Source: Niveispirillum fermenti (GTDB taxonomy: Bacteria > Pseudomonadota > Alphaproteobacteria > Azospirillales > Azospirillaceae). From it: DNA of 64,000 bases. How positions within the stretch are numbered: the stretch's first letter is position 1; each line of letters opens with the position of its first letter. Below the pieces are notes generated by a model. The model was not told the DNA's origin. It did not search any database and was given only the letters and a program-made list of their open reading frames with translations. The position numbers and the translations under genes were made by a program. Shown here in pieces: positions 25,169-34,008 of this stretch. The stretch is taken from the NCBI RefSeq assembly GCF_048066175.1, contig NZ_JBLTXA010000002.1, positions 248,001 to 312,000 of the forward strand. The letters are read 5' to 3'.

Positions 25169-26223
25169 CCCCCTGCGCCGGCAGAGGCCAGCAGTTTCAC
25201 GTCGGCCTCGACCATTTCCTTCACCAGATCGGGGAAGCTCGTCGTGTGGGTCCAGCCCAGCTTTGCCTTGGCCTTGGCCGGGTCACCCAACAGCAGGTCG
25301 ACCTCCGTCGGGCGGAAATAGCGCGGGTCGATGCGTACCAGCACGTCGCCGGTGGCGGCGTCACGGCCCAGTTCCTCCACGCCCTCCCCGCTCCATTCGA
25401 TGGTGCGGCCGACATGGCCGAAGGCACGTTCCACGAACTCGCGCACCGTGTGGGTCTCACCGGTGGCCAGCACGAAATCCTCGGCCTTCTCCTGCTGGAG
25501 GATGCGCCACATGCCCTCCACATAGTCGCGGGCATGGCCCCAGTCACGCTTGGCATCCAGGTTGCCCAGATAGAGGCAATCCTGCTTGCCATGATGGATC
25601 GCGGCCACCGCCCGGGTGATCTTGCGGGTGACGAAGGTCTCCCCGCGGATCGGGCTTTCATGGTTGAACAAGATACCGTTGCTGGCATGCATGCCATAGG
25701 CCTCGCGGTAATTCACCGTGATCCAGTAGGCATAGAGCTTAGCCACCGCATAGGGGCTGCGCGGATAGAAGGGCGTGGTTTCCTTCTGCGGGGTTTCCTG
25801 CACCAGACCGTACAGTTCCGACGTGGAGGCCTGGTAGAACCGGGTCTTCTCCTCCAACTTCAGGATGCGGATGGCCTCCAGCAGGCGAAGCGTGCCGACG
25901 GCGTCGGCGTTGGCCGTATATTCCGGCGTCTCGAAGCTGACCTGCACATGGCTTTGGGCGGCCAGATTATAGATCTCGTCGGGCTGCGTTTCCTGCACCA
26001 GACGGATCAGGTTCGTGCTGTCGGTCAGATCGCCGTAATGAAGCTGGAACCGGACATCATTCTCATGGATGTCCTGATACAGATGGTCGATCCGGGCGGT
26101 GTTCAGGGAAGAGGAACGGCGCTTCAGCCCATGGACGACATAGCCCTTGGACAGCAGCAGTTCCGACAGATAGGCACCGTCCTGGCCGGTGACGCCGGTG
26201 ATCAAGGCAACCTTACGCGACAT
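25165..26223 (-). CDS. gmd: GDP-mannose 4,6-dehydratase
   Basis: 352 residues from the ATG at 26223 (MSRKVALITGVTGQDGAYL). NAD loop GVTGQDG, the catalytic Thr/Tyr/Lys (ASTSELYG, SPYAVAKLYAYW) and NHESPIRGETFVTRKI are all present. It makes GDP-4-keto-6-deoxy-D-mannose, passed to Fcl. Upstream in-frame sequence to 26301 is not conserved. Confidence 0.97.
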   Translation of the reverse strand: MSRKVALITGVTGQDGAYLSELLLSKGYVVHGLKRRSSSLNTARIDHLYQDIHENDVRFQLHYGDLTDSTNLIRLVQETQPDEIYNLAAQSHVQVSFETPEYTANADAVGTLRLLEAIRILKLEEKTRFYQASTSELYGLVQETPQKETTPFYPRSPYAVAKLYAYWITVNYREAYGMHASNGILFNHESPIRGETFVTRKITRAVAAIHHGKQDCLYLGNLDAKRDWGHARDYVEGMWRILQQEKAEDFVLATGETHTVREFVERAFGHVGRTIEWSGEGVEELGRDAATGDVLVRIDPRYFRPTEVDLLLGDPAKAKAKLGWTHTTSFPDLVKEMVEADVKLLASAGAGG

Positions 26224-26352
26224 GCTTCCACTCTCCAGGGTGACGGCGGCACCGCCACCGTTATAAGGATACCGCCTGACCGCCCCGCCAGCGGCGAACA
26301 ACCGCTGCTCATACCGTGTCGCAGCGGGAATGTGAACCCGCTGCGATCAGGG

Positions 26353-27450
26353 TCACTCGCCACCCAGCGTCTGCAGCGCGTCGAACACGGCATCAACATC
26401 GCCGACATCCGCGCGGATATAGCGCTGTCCTTCCCGTTGTCCCTGCCGGCAGATCAGGTCCACATCCGATTCCGGCGATCCGATATAGAGTACATCCCGG
26501 CCGGACGCGATGCAGCCATAAGTCTTCGACGGAATGACATAGGCCACGAACCCGTCGCGCAACGTGATCAGGTGCGCATCCGGCGTCACCAGCAGGCGAC
26601 CGAGATCGCCGAACGGCACGGGCCGGCCGCGCGCCACGGGCAGCCCTTCGGCCTTCAGCCGCTGTTCCACCAGTTCGGCACCGGCACCGATGGCGTTCAG
26701 CCACAGGCCCACCCGACCATTGCCTTGCCGGTGGTGCCGGATATAGGCATCGATGAAGGTGTCGGTATCGTGCGCCACGCCCCAATTGCCGGAATAAAGC
26801 AGCACCTTGCGGCCCTGAAGCTCCGACGGAACGGGCAGCGGCACCTCCTCCCCCGTCAGTTCCACAGGGGGCGGGTCGCGCTTCAGCACGATATTCTCCG
26901 CCGGGATGCCATAGCGGCGCAGCAGGCGCACCTGATCCTCACCCGACGCCTCGAACCGCTGCACGCGGCGGCGCAGGCGGATGGTCAGCGCAAGGGCGGC
27001 GTCCAGCACCTTCGACGGCGTGGCGCGCGACGCGATCAGGCATTCCGGATGGAAATCGGCGATGCGGTAGATCAGCGTCTTGCGTAATACGACATTCAGC
27101 GGCACCAGAAAATGCAGCAGGAACGGCGGCGACCCCGTGAACAGGATTTCATCCGCCGCCGACAGATATTTCCAGGCACGGGAAATCAGCATCGCATTGG
27201 TGCGCACGGTCCAGGCCAGCCGCCGGGCCAGACTGGCCCTGTCCAGCGGCGGGGCCGGCAGGCGCAGGGTGCGCACGATGCCGTTGCCGACCGTTTCCTC
27301 GGTCATGGAGGCTTGCGGACCGGAAGTCAGGCCGACCAGGGTGACATCGTATCCCAAGGCCGCACGCTCGCGGCAATGCATCACGGCATATTGACCGACA
27401 GCACCGAAATCGGGCGGCAGCCAGTCGCACAGGTAAACAAGCTTGGTCAT
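26353..27450 (-). CDS. glycosyltransferase, GT4/WcaI-like
   Basis: 365 residues from the ATG at 27450 (MTKLVYLCDWLPPDFGAVGQYA); an ATG at 27483 is possible. N-terminal GT-B half has DFGAVGQYA, the UDP/GDP-sugar half has LLYSGNWGVAHD and PSKTYGCIASGRDVLYIG, resembling WcaI-type fucosyl/glucosyl transferases. It lies upstream of gmd-fcl on the same strand with a 129-base gap, so it may use GDP-fucose; donor specificity is inferred. Confidence 0.85.
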   Translation of the reverse strand: MTKLVYLCDWLPPDFGAVGQYAVMHCRERAALGYDVTLVGLTSGPQASMTEETVGNGIVRTLRLPAPPLDRASLARRLAWTVRTNAMLISRAWKYLSAADEILFTGSPPFLLHFLVPLNVVLRKTLIYRIADFHPECLIASRATPSKVLDAALALTIRLRRRVQRFEASGEDQVRLLRRYGIPAENIVLKRDPPPVELTGEEVPLPVPSELQGRKVLLYSGNWGVAHDTDTFIDAYIRHHRQGNGRVGLWLNAIGAGAELVEQRLKAEGLPVARGRPVPFGDLGRLLVTPDAHLITLRDGFVAYVIPSKTYGCIASGRDVLYIGSPESDVDLICRQGQREGQRYIRADVGDVDAVFDALQTLGGE

Positions 27451-27506
27451 CTTCAGCCGGGCCGGTTCATCCAAGCCCGGCATTGACTGCGAAAGCACCT
27501 TTCCTG

Positions 27507-29189
27507 TCAATGCACCGTCGCGTCCGGGCTGCCTCCCGTCCCCGCCAGCAGGCGGCGCGCCTGTCTGCGGGCCTGTTCAACCGTGCCCGCGAAAATGACG
27601 GCCCCTTTGCGATGGCGAAGCCCCAGGCCGTGCAGCACCCCCAACGGCTGGCGCTGCACCCCGGCCAGCACGATATGGGCACCCCGTCTTTGGGCTCGGC
27701 CGACCAGCGTGGACAGCGCGTCCGCGCCCGTGGCGTCCAGCATCGGCACGGTCGTCATGTCCAGCACCAGCACGCGGGGCGCGCCCCCTGCCCGGTCCAG
27801 CACATCCAGCAGCTTGCGCGCGACGCCGAAGAACATCGGTCCGTCGATCCTGTACATCACGGCACCCGGCGGCAGGCCCGCGGCCAGTTCCGGCTTCTCA
27901 CCGCTTTCCGACACGCTGACCGTTTCCGACATGCGGTGCATGAACAGCACAGCGGCCAGGATCACCCCCACCTCGATGGCGACGGTCAGGTCCACCAGCA
28001 CGGTCAGGGTGAAAGTGGTGACCAGGATGACGCGGTCGCTGACGGGGGCCGCCCGCAATTCATGCAGGAAACGGCCCGCATCACTCATGTTCCAGGCCAC
28101 GACGACCAGGACGGCCGCCAGCACCGCCAGCGGCACATAGGCCGCCAGCCCGCTGAAAGCCAGCATGAACAACAACAGGAAGCCGGCATGCAGCATGCCG
28201 GATACCGGCGAACGGGCGCCGGAGCGGATATTGGTCACCGTGCGTGCGATGGCACCCGTGGCCGGCAGCCCGCCGAACAGGGCGGACGCCGTATTGGCCG
28301 CCCCCTGGGCCAGCAGTTCGGCATTGGGCCGGTGCCGCCGCCCCGTCATGCCGTCGGCCACGACGGCGGACAGCAGCGACTCGACACCGGCCAGAAAGGC
28401 GATGGTCAGGGCCGCCGGCAACAGGGCCCGCAGCTTCTCCAGCGTGATGACGGGCAGCACGGGGGTCGGCAGATGGTCCGGAATGCCGCCGAAACGCGAT
28501 CCGATGGTCTCCACATCAAGCCCCAGAGCGAATGCCAGCACGGATGCCAGCACCACGGCCACCAGGAATCCCGGAACCCGGGGCGCCAGCCGCCGCAGGC
28601 CCAGGATCAGCGCCAGCGACCCCAGCCCGACCAGGGCCGCCACATCCACCGTGTCCCGCGCCGCCCAGAAGGCCGGCCATTTATCGATGAAATCCGCCGG
28701 CACCGTCTCCATCGACAGCCCCAGCAAATCCTTGATCTGGCTTGAGAAGATGATGACGGCGATGCCGGCGGTAAAACCGGTGACGACCGGTTCGGGAATA
28801 TATTTGATCCACTGCCCCAGCCGCAGCACGGCGGCAGCCACAAGGATCAGCCCGGCCATCAGCGTCGCCAGCACCAGCCCGTCATAGCCATGCCGGTGGA
28901 TGACATCCACCACCACGACCACGAAGGCCCCCGTCGGCCCCCCGATCTGCACCCGGCTGCCCCCCAGCGCGGAGATCAGGAAACCCGCGACCACCGCGGT
29001 GACCAGCCCCTTGTCGGGCGTCGTGCCCGACGCGATGGCCAGCGCCATGGCCAGCGGCAGGGCCACGATGGCCACCGTAAGCCCGGCGATGGCATCTGCG
29101 CGCAGCGCGGCCAGGCCGTACCCTTCCCTCAATGTGGTGACCAGCTTGGGCAACAGTTCACGGGAAAGGGAGACAGGCGCGGCGCTCAT
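27507..29189 (-). CDS. SulP family inorganic anion transporter with STAS domain
   Basis: 560 residues from the ATG at 29189. A multi-TM SLC26/SulP core (about 25-430) has DAIAGLTVAIVALPLAMALAIASG and GGLPATGAIARTVTNIRSGARSPVSGM, both family signatures. A C-terminal STAS domain (about 450-555) contains VLVLDMTTVPMLDATGADAL. It may carry sulfate, bicarbonate or a dicarboxylate. The gene is upstream of the glycosyltransferase by 56 bases on the same strand. Confidence 0.94.
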   Translation of the reverse strand: MSAAPVSLSRELLPKLVTTLREGYGLAALRADAIAGLTVAIVALPLAMALAIASGTTPDKGLVTAVVAGFLISALGGSRVQIGGPTGAFVVVVVDVIHRHGYDGLVLATLMAGLILVAAAVLRLGQWIKYIPEPVVTGFTAGIAVIIFSSQIKDLLGLSMETVPADFIDKWPAFWAARDTVDVAALVGLGSLALILGLRRLAPRVPGFLVAVVLASVLAFALGLDVETIGSRFGGIPDHLPTPVLPVITLEKLRALLPAALTIAFLAGVESLLSAVVADGMTGRRHRPNAELLAQGAANTASALFGGLPATGAIARTVTNIRSGARSPVSGMLHAGFLLLFMLAFSGLAAYVPLAVLAAVLVVVAWNMSDAGRFLHELRAAPVSDRVILVTTFTLTVLVDLTVAIEVGVILAAVLFMHRMSETVSVSESGEKPELAAGLPPGAVMYRIDGPMFFGVARKLLDVLDRAGGAPRVLVLDMTTVPMLDATGADALSTLVGRAQRRGAHIVLAGVQRQPLGVLHGLGLRHRKGAVIFAGTVEQARRQARRLLAGTGGSPDATVH

Positions 29190-29382
29190 GAGCGACCCCC
29201 GGAACAACAGAACGATTTATGTAGTTCAGGGAGGTTCCGCCTTTTCCATGGTGTTAGTCAAGGGGGCTGTGATGCCCGAAACGATCGTCCGGCCCACCAT
29301 CCCATTGCCCTTCGCGGCCCACGGGCGTATTCCGGAAGCGCGATCCTCCCCCTTATGTGTGCGTCGAAAGCCCCTTTGCACC

Positions 29383-30603
29383 ATGCCATCCGATCCGCCC
29401 TCCATCCCGGCCGCCGTGGGGGCCAACCTGTCGGGGACGAACCTGGAACGGGCGGGTGACCACAACCAGCGGGTGACGTTGCAGGCCATCCGCGTCGGTG
29501 GGCCCATCACGCGCGCCGATCTGGCGGAAATCACGGGCCTGACGGCCCCGGCCATCGCCAATATCACCCGGCGCCTGCTGGCCGACGGGCTGATCCTGGA
29601 AGCCGGGCGCCTGATGGGCCAGCGGGGGCAGCCGGCCATGAAACTGGCCATCGATCCCGATGGCTGCTTCTCCGTCGGCGTCAATATCGACCGGGACCAT
29701 ATCACGCTGGTCGTGCTGGACCTTCTGGGCCAGGTTCGGGCACGCGCCACGCGAGAGGTGAACTTCGCCCTGCCGGCGGCGGTGGCGGCCTTTGTGCGGG
29801 ACACATTGCCGGCCCTGCTGGAAACGGGCGAGATCACGCCGCAGCGGCTGATCGGCCTGGGGGTGGCCCTGCCCGATGATCTGGGCCGCATCCATCTGCC
29901 CCATCAGCCCGATACCTATGCCGTGTGGAACCGGACGGACATCCCGTCGCTGTTCACGGGCCTGCCACCCCTGCCGGTTTTTGTGGAGAATGACGCGACG
30001 GCCGCCGCCCTGGGGGAGGCGCAGTTCGGGCTGGGTTTGCGACATCCCAGTTTCTTCTATCTGCTGGTCAGCCGCGGGCTGGGCGGCGGGCTGGTGCTGG
30101 ATGGCCAGTATTTCCGGGGAGCCGACGGGCGCAGCGGGGAAATCGGCTTCCTGCCCGTGCGCCATCCCGGCCTGCCGGCGCGAACCCTACAGGACGCCGT
30201 ATCCCTGTCGGCCCTGTTCGATCATCTTGCGGAACGCGGTCATCCCGTCGGCCAGCCGGACGACCTGCTGTCGCTGGATAAGGCGGGACAGGCCGCCTTG
30301 GCCGACTGGGTGGAAATGGCGGCCGGGCTTCTGGCCGATCCTGTTCTTGCCATCAGTTGCCTGATCAATCCGCAAGCCGTGTTCGTGGGAGGGCGGCTGC
30401 CCGGTCCCATCGTGGAGGCGCTGGCCGATGCCGTGAACCGTCGCACACGCGGCGCGGCGGGTCTGGTCCCCATCGTGGCACCGCTGCGCCGGGCCGCCAT
30501 GGCGGCGGATGCCCCTGCCGTCGGGGCGGCCATCCTTCCCTTCAATCATCGCCTGCTGCCGGGCCGGGCCGTCCTGATGAAAACGGCGGAGGAGCAGGCT
30601 TGA
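29383..30603 (+). CDS. ROK family transcriptional regulator (NagC/Mlc-like) lacking the zinc motif
   Basis: 406 residues from the ATG at 29383; upstream in-frame starts exist and no strong ribosome site decides. An N-terminal winged helix (NQRVTLQAIRVGGPITRADLAEITGLTAPAIANITRRL region, about 28-75) precedes a ROK sugar-kinase-like domain with VENDATAAALGEAQFG. The zinc signature CxCGxxGCxE of ROK proteins is missing: after GEIGF the sequence runs PVRHPGLPARTLQDAVS. It probably senses a sugar and controls the kinase-epimerase pair downstream (108 bases). Confidence 0.9.
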   Translation: MPSDPPSIPAAVGANLSGTNLERAGDHNQRVTLQAIRVGGPITRADLAEITGLTAPAIANITRRLLADGLILEAGRLMGQRGQPAMKLAIDPDGCFSVGVNIDRDHITLVVLDLLGQVRARATREVNFALPAAVAAFVRDTLPALLETGEITPQRLIGLGVALPDDLGRIHLPHQPDTYAVWNRTDIPSLFTGLPPLPVFVENDATAAALGEAQFGLGLRHPSFFYLLVSRGLGGGLVLDGQYFRGADGRSGEIGFLPVRHPGLPARTLQDAVSLSALFDHLAERGHPVGQPDDLLSLDKAGQAALADWVEMAAGLLADPVLAISCLINPQAVFVGGRLPGPIVEALADAVNRRTRGAAGLVPIVAPLRRAAMAADAPAVGAAILPFNHRLLPGRAVLMKTAEEQA

Positions 30604-30711
30604 TTGCGGTTTCTTATTTCAATTTGTCTATTTAAAAATCCACTGATAGCTTCGCATCATGCAGAATGAAGCCGCCCGTCTACCGGGCGCCGGGATGGGG
30701 AACGTCGTTCG

Positions 30712-31608
30712 ATGGTCAGAATAGGGGTGGATTTCGGCGGCACGAAGATTGAGGTCGCCGCTCTCTCGGACGATGGTGCATTCCTGTCGCGGCTGCGGGC
30801 CCCCAATCCAGGCAATTATGACGACGCCATCACGACGGTGCGCGACCTGATCGACCGGACGGAGACAGCAACAGGCAAGGCGGAAAGCGTGGGCCTGGGC
30901 GTACCGGGCAGCGCCAACCCCAAGACCGGCCTGATGCGCAACGCCAATTCCACCTATCTGAACGGCCGCAACTTCGCCGCCGACCTGACCACGGCACTGG
31001 GGCGGCCTGTACGGCTGGCCAACGATGCCAATTGCCTGGCCTTGTCGGAGGCCTCGGATGGCGCGGCGGCCGGGGCGAAGGTGGCCTTCGCCATCATCAT
31101 CGGGACCGGCTGCGGTGGCGGCCTGGTCACCCATGGCAGGTTGGTGGAAGGAGGCAACGGCGTCGGCGGCGAATGGGGACACATGCCCCTGCCCTGGCCC
31201 CGACCGGAAGAAATGCCGGGCCCCACCTGCTGGTGCGGGCAGCAGGGGTGCCTGGAAACATGGGTATCGGGCACGGGCCTGCGCCGGGACCATGCCGCCA
31301 CCACCGGTCGCGACCAGCCCGGAGAATGGATCATCGGCGCAGCGCGCGACGGCGACAAGGACGCCGCGGCAGCCCTGGATCGCTATATTGGCCGGCTGGG
31401 CCGGGCCATGGCGGTCATCTGCAACATTGTCGATCCGGACGTGTTCGTGCTAGGTGGCGGCATGTCGAATGTCGATGAACTTTACGGCCGGCTTGAAACA
31501 GCCATCCGGCCTTATGTGTTCTGCGACAGTTGGGCCGCCCGTATCGTCCCGGCACGATGGGGCGACAGCTCGGGCGTGCGCGGGGCGGCGCGGCTCTGGC
31601 AGTCCTGA
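30712..31608 (+). CDS. ROK family sugar kinase (fructokinase/NagK-like)
   Basis: 298 residues. IGVDFGGTKIEVAAL is the N-terminal phosphate loop, LANDANCLALSEA holds the catalytic Asp, and the intact zinc site is CWCGQQGCLETWVSG. It phosphorylates a hexose in the cytosol. Because an AGE-type epimerase follows 22 bases later, fructose made from mannose is the likely substrate, but N-acetylmannosamine or glucose cannot be excluded. Confidence 0.93.
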   Translation: MVRIGVDFGGTKIEVAALSDDGAFLSRLRAPNPGNYDDAITTVRDLIDRTETATGKAESVGLGVPGSANPKTGLMRNANSTYLNGRNFAADLTTALGRPVRLANDANCLALSEASDGAAAGAKVAFAIIIGTGCGGGLVTHGRLVEGGNGVGGEWGHMPLPWPRPEEMPGPTCWCGQQGCLETWVSGTGLRRDHAATTGRDQPGEWIIGAARDGDKDAAAALDRYIGRLGRAMAVICNIVDPDVFVLGGGMSNVDELYGRLETAIRPYVFCDSWAARIVPARWGDSSGVRGAARLWQS

Positions 31609-31630
31609 CCATGAACGGATGGTGACATTC

Positions 31631-32791
31631 ATGACCGCGCCACACCTTCTTCCCGCTATTGAACGCCGCGACCGCCTTGTGCGATGGCTGGTCGACCAGG
31701 CCTATCCGCTGTGGTGGCAGGCGGGTTACGACCATGAGCAGGGCGGCTTCCATGAGAAGCTCGACATGCAGGGCCGCCCCGTGGCCGCGCCGCGCCGGGC
31801 GCGCGTGCAGCCGCGGCAGATTTTCTCCTATGCGCTGGCACCGGCCCTGGGGTGGAACGGCCCGGCGGCAGAGATCGCGGACAAGGCCCTGACCTGCTAT
31901 CTCCAGCGCTACCGCCGGCCGGACGGGCTGTTCCGGACGCTGGTGGCGGCCGATGGCAGCCCGCTGGATGACAAGGCCGATCTGTACGACCAGGCCTTCG
32001 CCCTCTTCGGCCTGTGCAGCGCGGCGCAGTTGCTGAACCGTGTGGAGGATCTGCACCCTGTCGCCGTGGCGCTGCGCGATCAGTTGCGGGCCCTGTCCGG
32101 CCACCGGGGCGGCTTTGCGGAAATGCCGCGCGGCAGCCTGCCCCTGCAATCCAACCCCAATATGCATCTGTTCGAGGCGTCGCTGGCCTGGGAGGCAGCG
32201 GGGGGCGATGCGGGCTGGTCCGCCATGGCCGATGGTATCGCCGAACTGGCCCTGTCGTGTTTCATCGACACCGGCAATGGCGGCTTGCGGGAGTTTTTCG
32301 ATGCCGACTGGCGTCCCGCCTCCGGCACGCCGGGCCGCATCATGGAACCCGGCCACCAGCTTGAATGGGCCTGGCTGATGCTGCGCTGGGGCAAGCTGCG
32401 CGGGCGGCAGGACGCGCTTGAGGCTGGTCTGCGGCTGGCCCGGATCGGGGAGGTCCACGGGGTGGACCCGGCGCGCGGCGTCGCCTTCAACAGTCTGCTG
32501 GATGATTTCAGCATCCATGATCACGATGCCCGCCTGTGGCCCCAGACCGAGCGGTTGAAGGCAGCCCTGCTGGCAGCCGAGGTCACGGGCGACGCCGGCT
32601 GGTGGGACATGGCCGTCCATGCCGCCGATGGATTGCAGCGCTACCTGGACACACCCGTGGCGGGACTGTGGTGGGACCGGATGACACCCGACGGGCGCTT
32701 CGTGGCGGAACCGTCGCCCGCCAGCAGCTTCTACCATATCACGTGCGCCATTGCCGAAATGGATCGCGTCATCGGCGCCAGCCTGGATTAG
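31631..32791 (+). CDS. AGE family epimerase/isomerase (mannose isomerase-like)
   Basis: 386 residues from the ATG at 31631 (31619 is an alternative). An alpha6/alpha6-barrel enzyme of the N-acylglucosamine 2-epimerase family; motifs include RVQPRQIFSYA, NMHLFEASLAWEA, EPGHQLEWAWLMLRWG and SFYHITCAIAEM, where the conserved His residues act in proton transfer. In bacteria with a neighbouring fructokinase such proteins usually interconvert mannose and fructose. Last gene of the ROK regulator-kinase-epimerase set; a 13-bp hairpin follows. Confidence 0.9.
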   Translation: MTAPHLLPAIERRDRLVRWLVDQAYPLWWQAGYDHEQGGFHEKLDMQGRPVAAPRRARVQPRQIFSYALAPALGWNGPAAEIADKALTCYLQRYRRPDGLFRTLVAADGSPLDDKADLYDQAFALFGLCSAAQLLNRVEDLHPVAVALRDQLRALSGHRGGFAEMPRGSLPLQSNPNMHLFEASLAWEAAGGDAGWSAMADGIAELALSCFIDTGNGGLREFFDADWRPASGTPGRIMEPGHQLEWAWLMLRWGKLRGRQDALEAGLRLARIGEVHGVDPARGVAFNSLLDDFSIHDHDARLWPQTERLKAALLAAEVTGDAGWWDMAVHAADGLQRYLDTPVAGLWWDRMTPDGRFVAEPSPASSFYHITCAIAEMDRVIGASLD

Positions 32792-32796
32792 GATCC

Positions 32797-32832
32797 GCGG
32801 GGACCGGAATGCAAAAGCCTTCCGGTCCCCGC
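32797..32832. terminator. bidirectional hairpin between epimerase and citrate synthase
   Basis: Perfect 13-bp arms at 32797-32809 and 32820-32832 (GCGGGGACCGGAA type) with a 10-nt loop containing AAAA, 5 bases after the epimerase stop and just past the convergent citrate synthase stop. Confidence 0.65.
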
Positions 32833-32839
32833 CCCACCC

Positions 32840-33904
32840 TCAGGCCGCCAGCGGACCGATATAGCGCGACGCAGGCCGTATCAGCCGGCCCGTGGCCTCC
32901 TGCTCCATCACATGGGCGGTCCAACCTGCAACCCGTCCCATGGCGAAGACGGGCGTGAACAGCGACCGGTCCAGCCCGACCGCGTCCAGCAGCAACGCCG
33001 TGTAGAATTCAACGTTGGTTGCCAGAGGCCGGCCGGGGCGATGATGGGACAGGGCGGCGATGGCTGCCTGCTCAACCTTTTCCGCCAGGCGGATGCGGGG
33101 GCTGGAAAGGGGCGCCAGCGCCCGCTTCAACACTTCGGCCCGCGGATCACGCACGCGATAGATACGGTGGCCGAACCCCATCAGCCGACGTCCCGCCGCC
33201 AGTTCGGCACCGATCCATGCCGGTGCGGCGCCGTCGGTGCCGATGGCGTCCAGCATGTCCAGCACCGGCCCCGGCGCACCCCCATGCAACGGCCCCTTCA
33301 AGGCACAAAGCCCCGCCACGACGCTGCTGATCAGCCCCGCCCGCGTCGAGGCCACGATACGTGCCGCAAAGGTGGAAGCGTTCAGCCCGTGATCGCTGAC
33401 CGTGACCAGATAGGTATCCAGGGCACGGGCTTTGGCAGGATCAGCAGCGCTTCCCGTCAACATCCGAATGAAATCAGCCGCATGGCCCAGATGTTCATCC
33501 GGTTCAACGGGATCGAGGCCGGCCAGATGGCGGGCGTGCGCGGCGACGAAGACCGGGACCGCCGCCGCCACCGTCACGGCATCATCGGCAGCCGACCCAT
33601 CAGCCAGCGAGGACAGCATCAGGCGCAAAGCCTCCACCGCGCTCAACCCCGCCGTGGCCGGCAGCAACAGGGGCAGCCGGCGAGCCACCCCCACCCGCGC
33701 CCGCGCCATTGCCGCGGCAAGCCTCCGACCGTTCCCACCCAACGGGTGGAAGTCCTGCCACAACAGCGCGGTGACACCCTCGAAATCCAGGCCTTCGGCG
33801 GCATGCTCCACCGGAAGCCCGCGCAGGACCAGGCGCCCGGCCGTCCCGTCGACATGGCTCAACACCGTTTCAGCCGCGATGATCCCATCCAATCCGGTCG
33901 TCAT
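32840..33904 (-). CDS. citrate synthase family enzyme (Asp-to-Glu at the catalytic position)
   Basis: 354 residues from the ATG at 33904, which has GGAGAGG 6 bases upstream; an ATG at 33946 has none. Citrate synthase landmarks: SDHGLNAST (His172), GPLHGGAPG, GFGHRIYRVRDPRA (His246) and AMGRVAGWTAHVMEQ. Where the classical enzyme has NVDFY the sequence is NVEFYTALLL, so the catalytic Asp is Glu299; Mycobacterium CitA-like proteins also show NVEF. It may make citrate or 2-methylcitrate. Divergent from an HTH-citrate synthase over a perfect inverted repeat, so probably controlled by it. Confidence 0.92.
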   Translation of the reverse strand: MTTGLDGIIAAETVLSHVDGTAGRLVLRGLPVEHAAEGLDFEGVTALLWQDFHPLGGNGRRLAAAMARARVGVARRLPLLLPATAGLSAVEALRLMLSSLADGSAADDAVTVAAAVPVFVAAHARHLAGLDPVEPDEHLGHAADFIRMLTGSAADPAKARALDTYLVTVSDHGLNASTFAARIVASTRAGLISSVVAGLCALKGPLHGGAPGPVLDMLDAIGTDGAAPAWIGAELAAGRRLMGFGHRIYRVRDPRAEVLKRALAPLSSPRIRLAEKVEQAAIAALSHHRPGRPLATNVEFYTALLLDAVGLDRSLFTPVFAMGRVAGWTAHVMEQEATGRLIRPASRYIGPLAA

Positions 33905-33965
33905 GATCGCCTCTCCACATTGGTCGCATCTGTGGACAGGGTTCATGTGGCCGGATATACAGTCA

Positions 33966-33988
33966 ATATTGATTCAATGAATCAATAT
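33966..33988. promoter_or_regulatory. perfect inverted repeat between the divergent citrate synthase genes
   Basis: ATATTGATTC (33966-33975) and GAATCAATAT (33979-33988) are perfect 10-bp arms around AAT. AT-rich and sited in the 104-bp divergent gap, it is the obvious operator for the HTH-containing protein encoded from 34009 and would control both genes. Confidence 0.75.
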
Positions 33989-34008
33989 GAAATGGATGAA
34001 ACCGGCAG

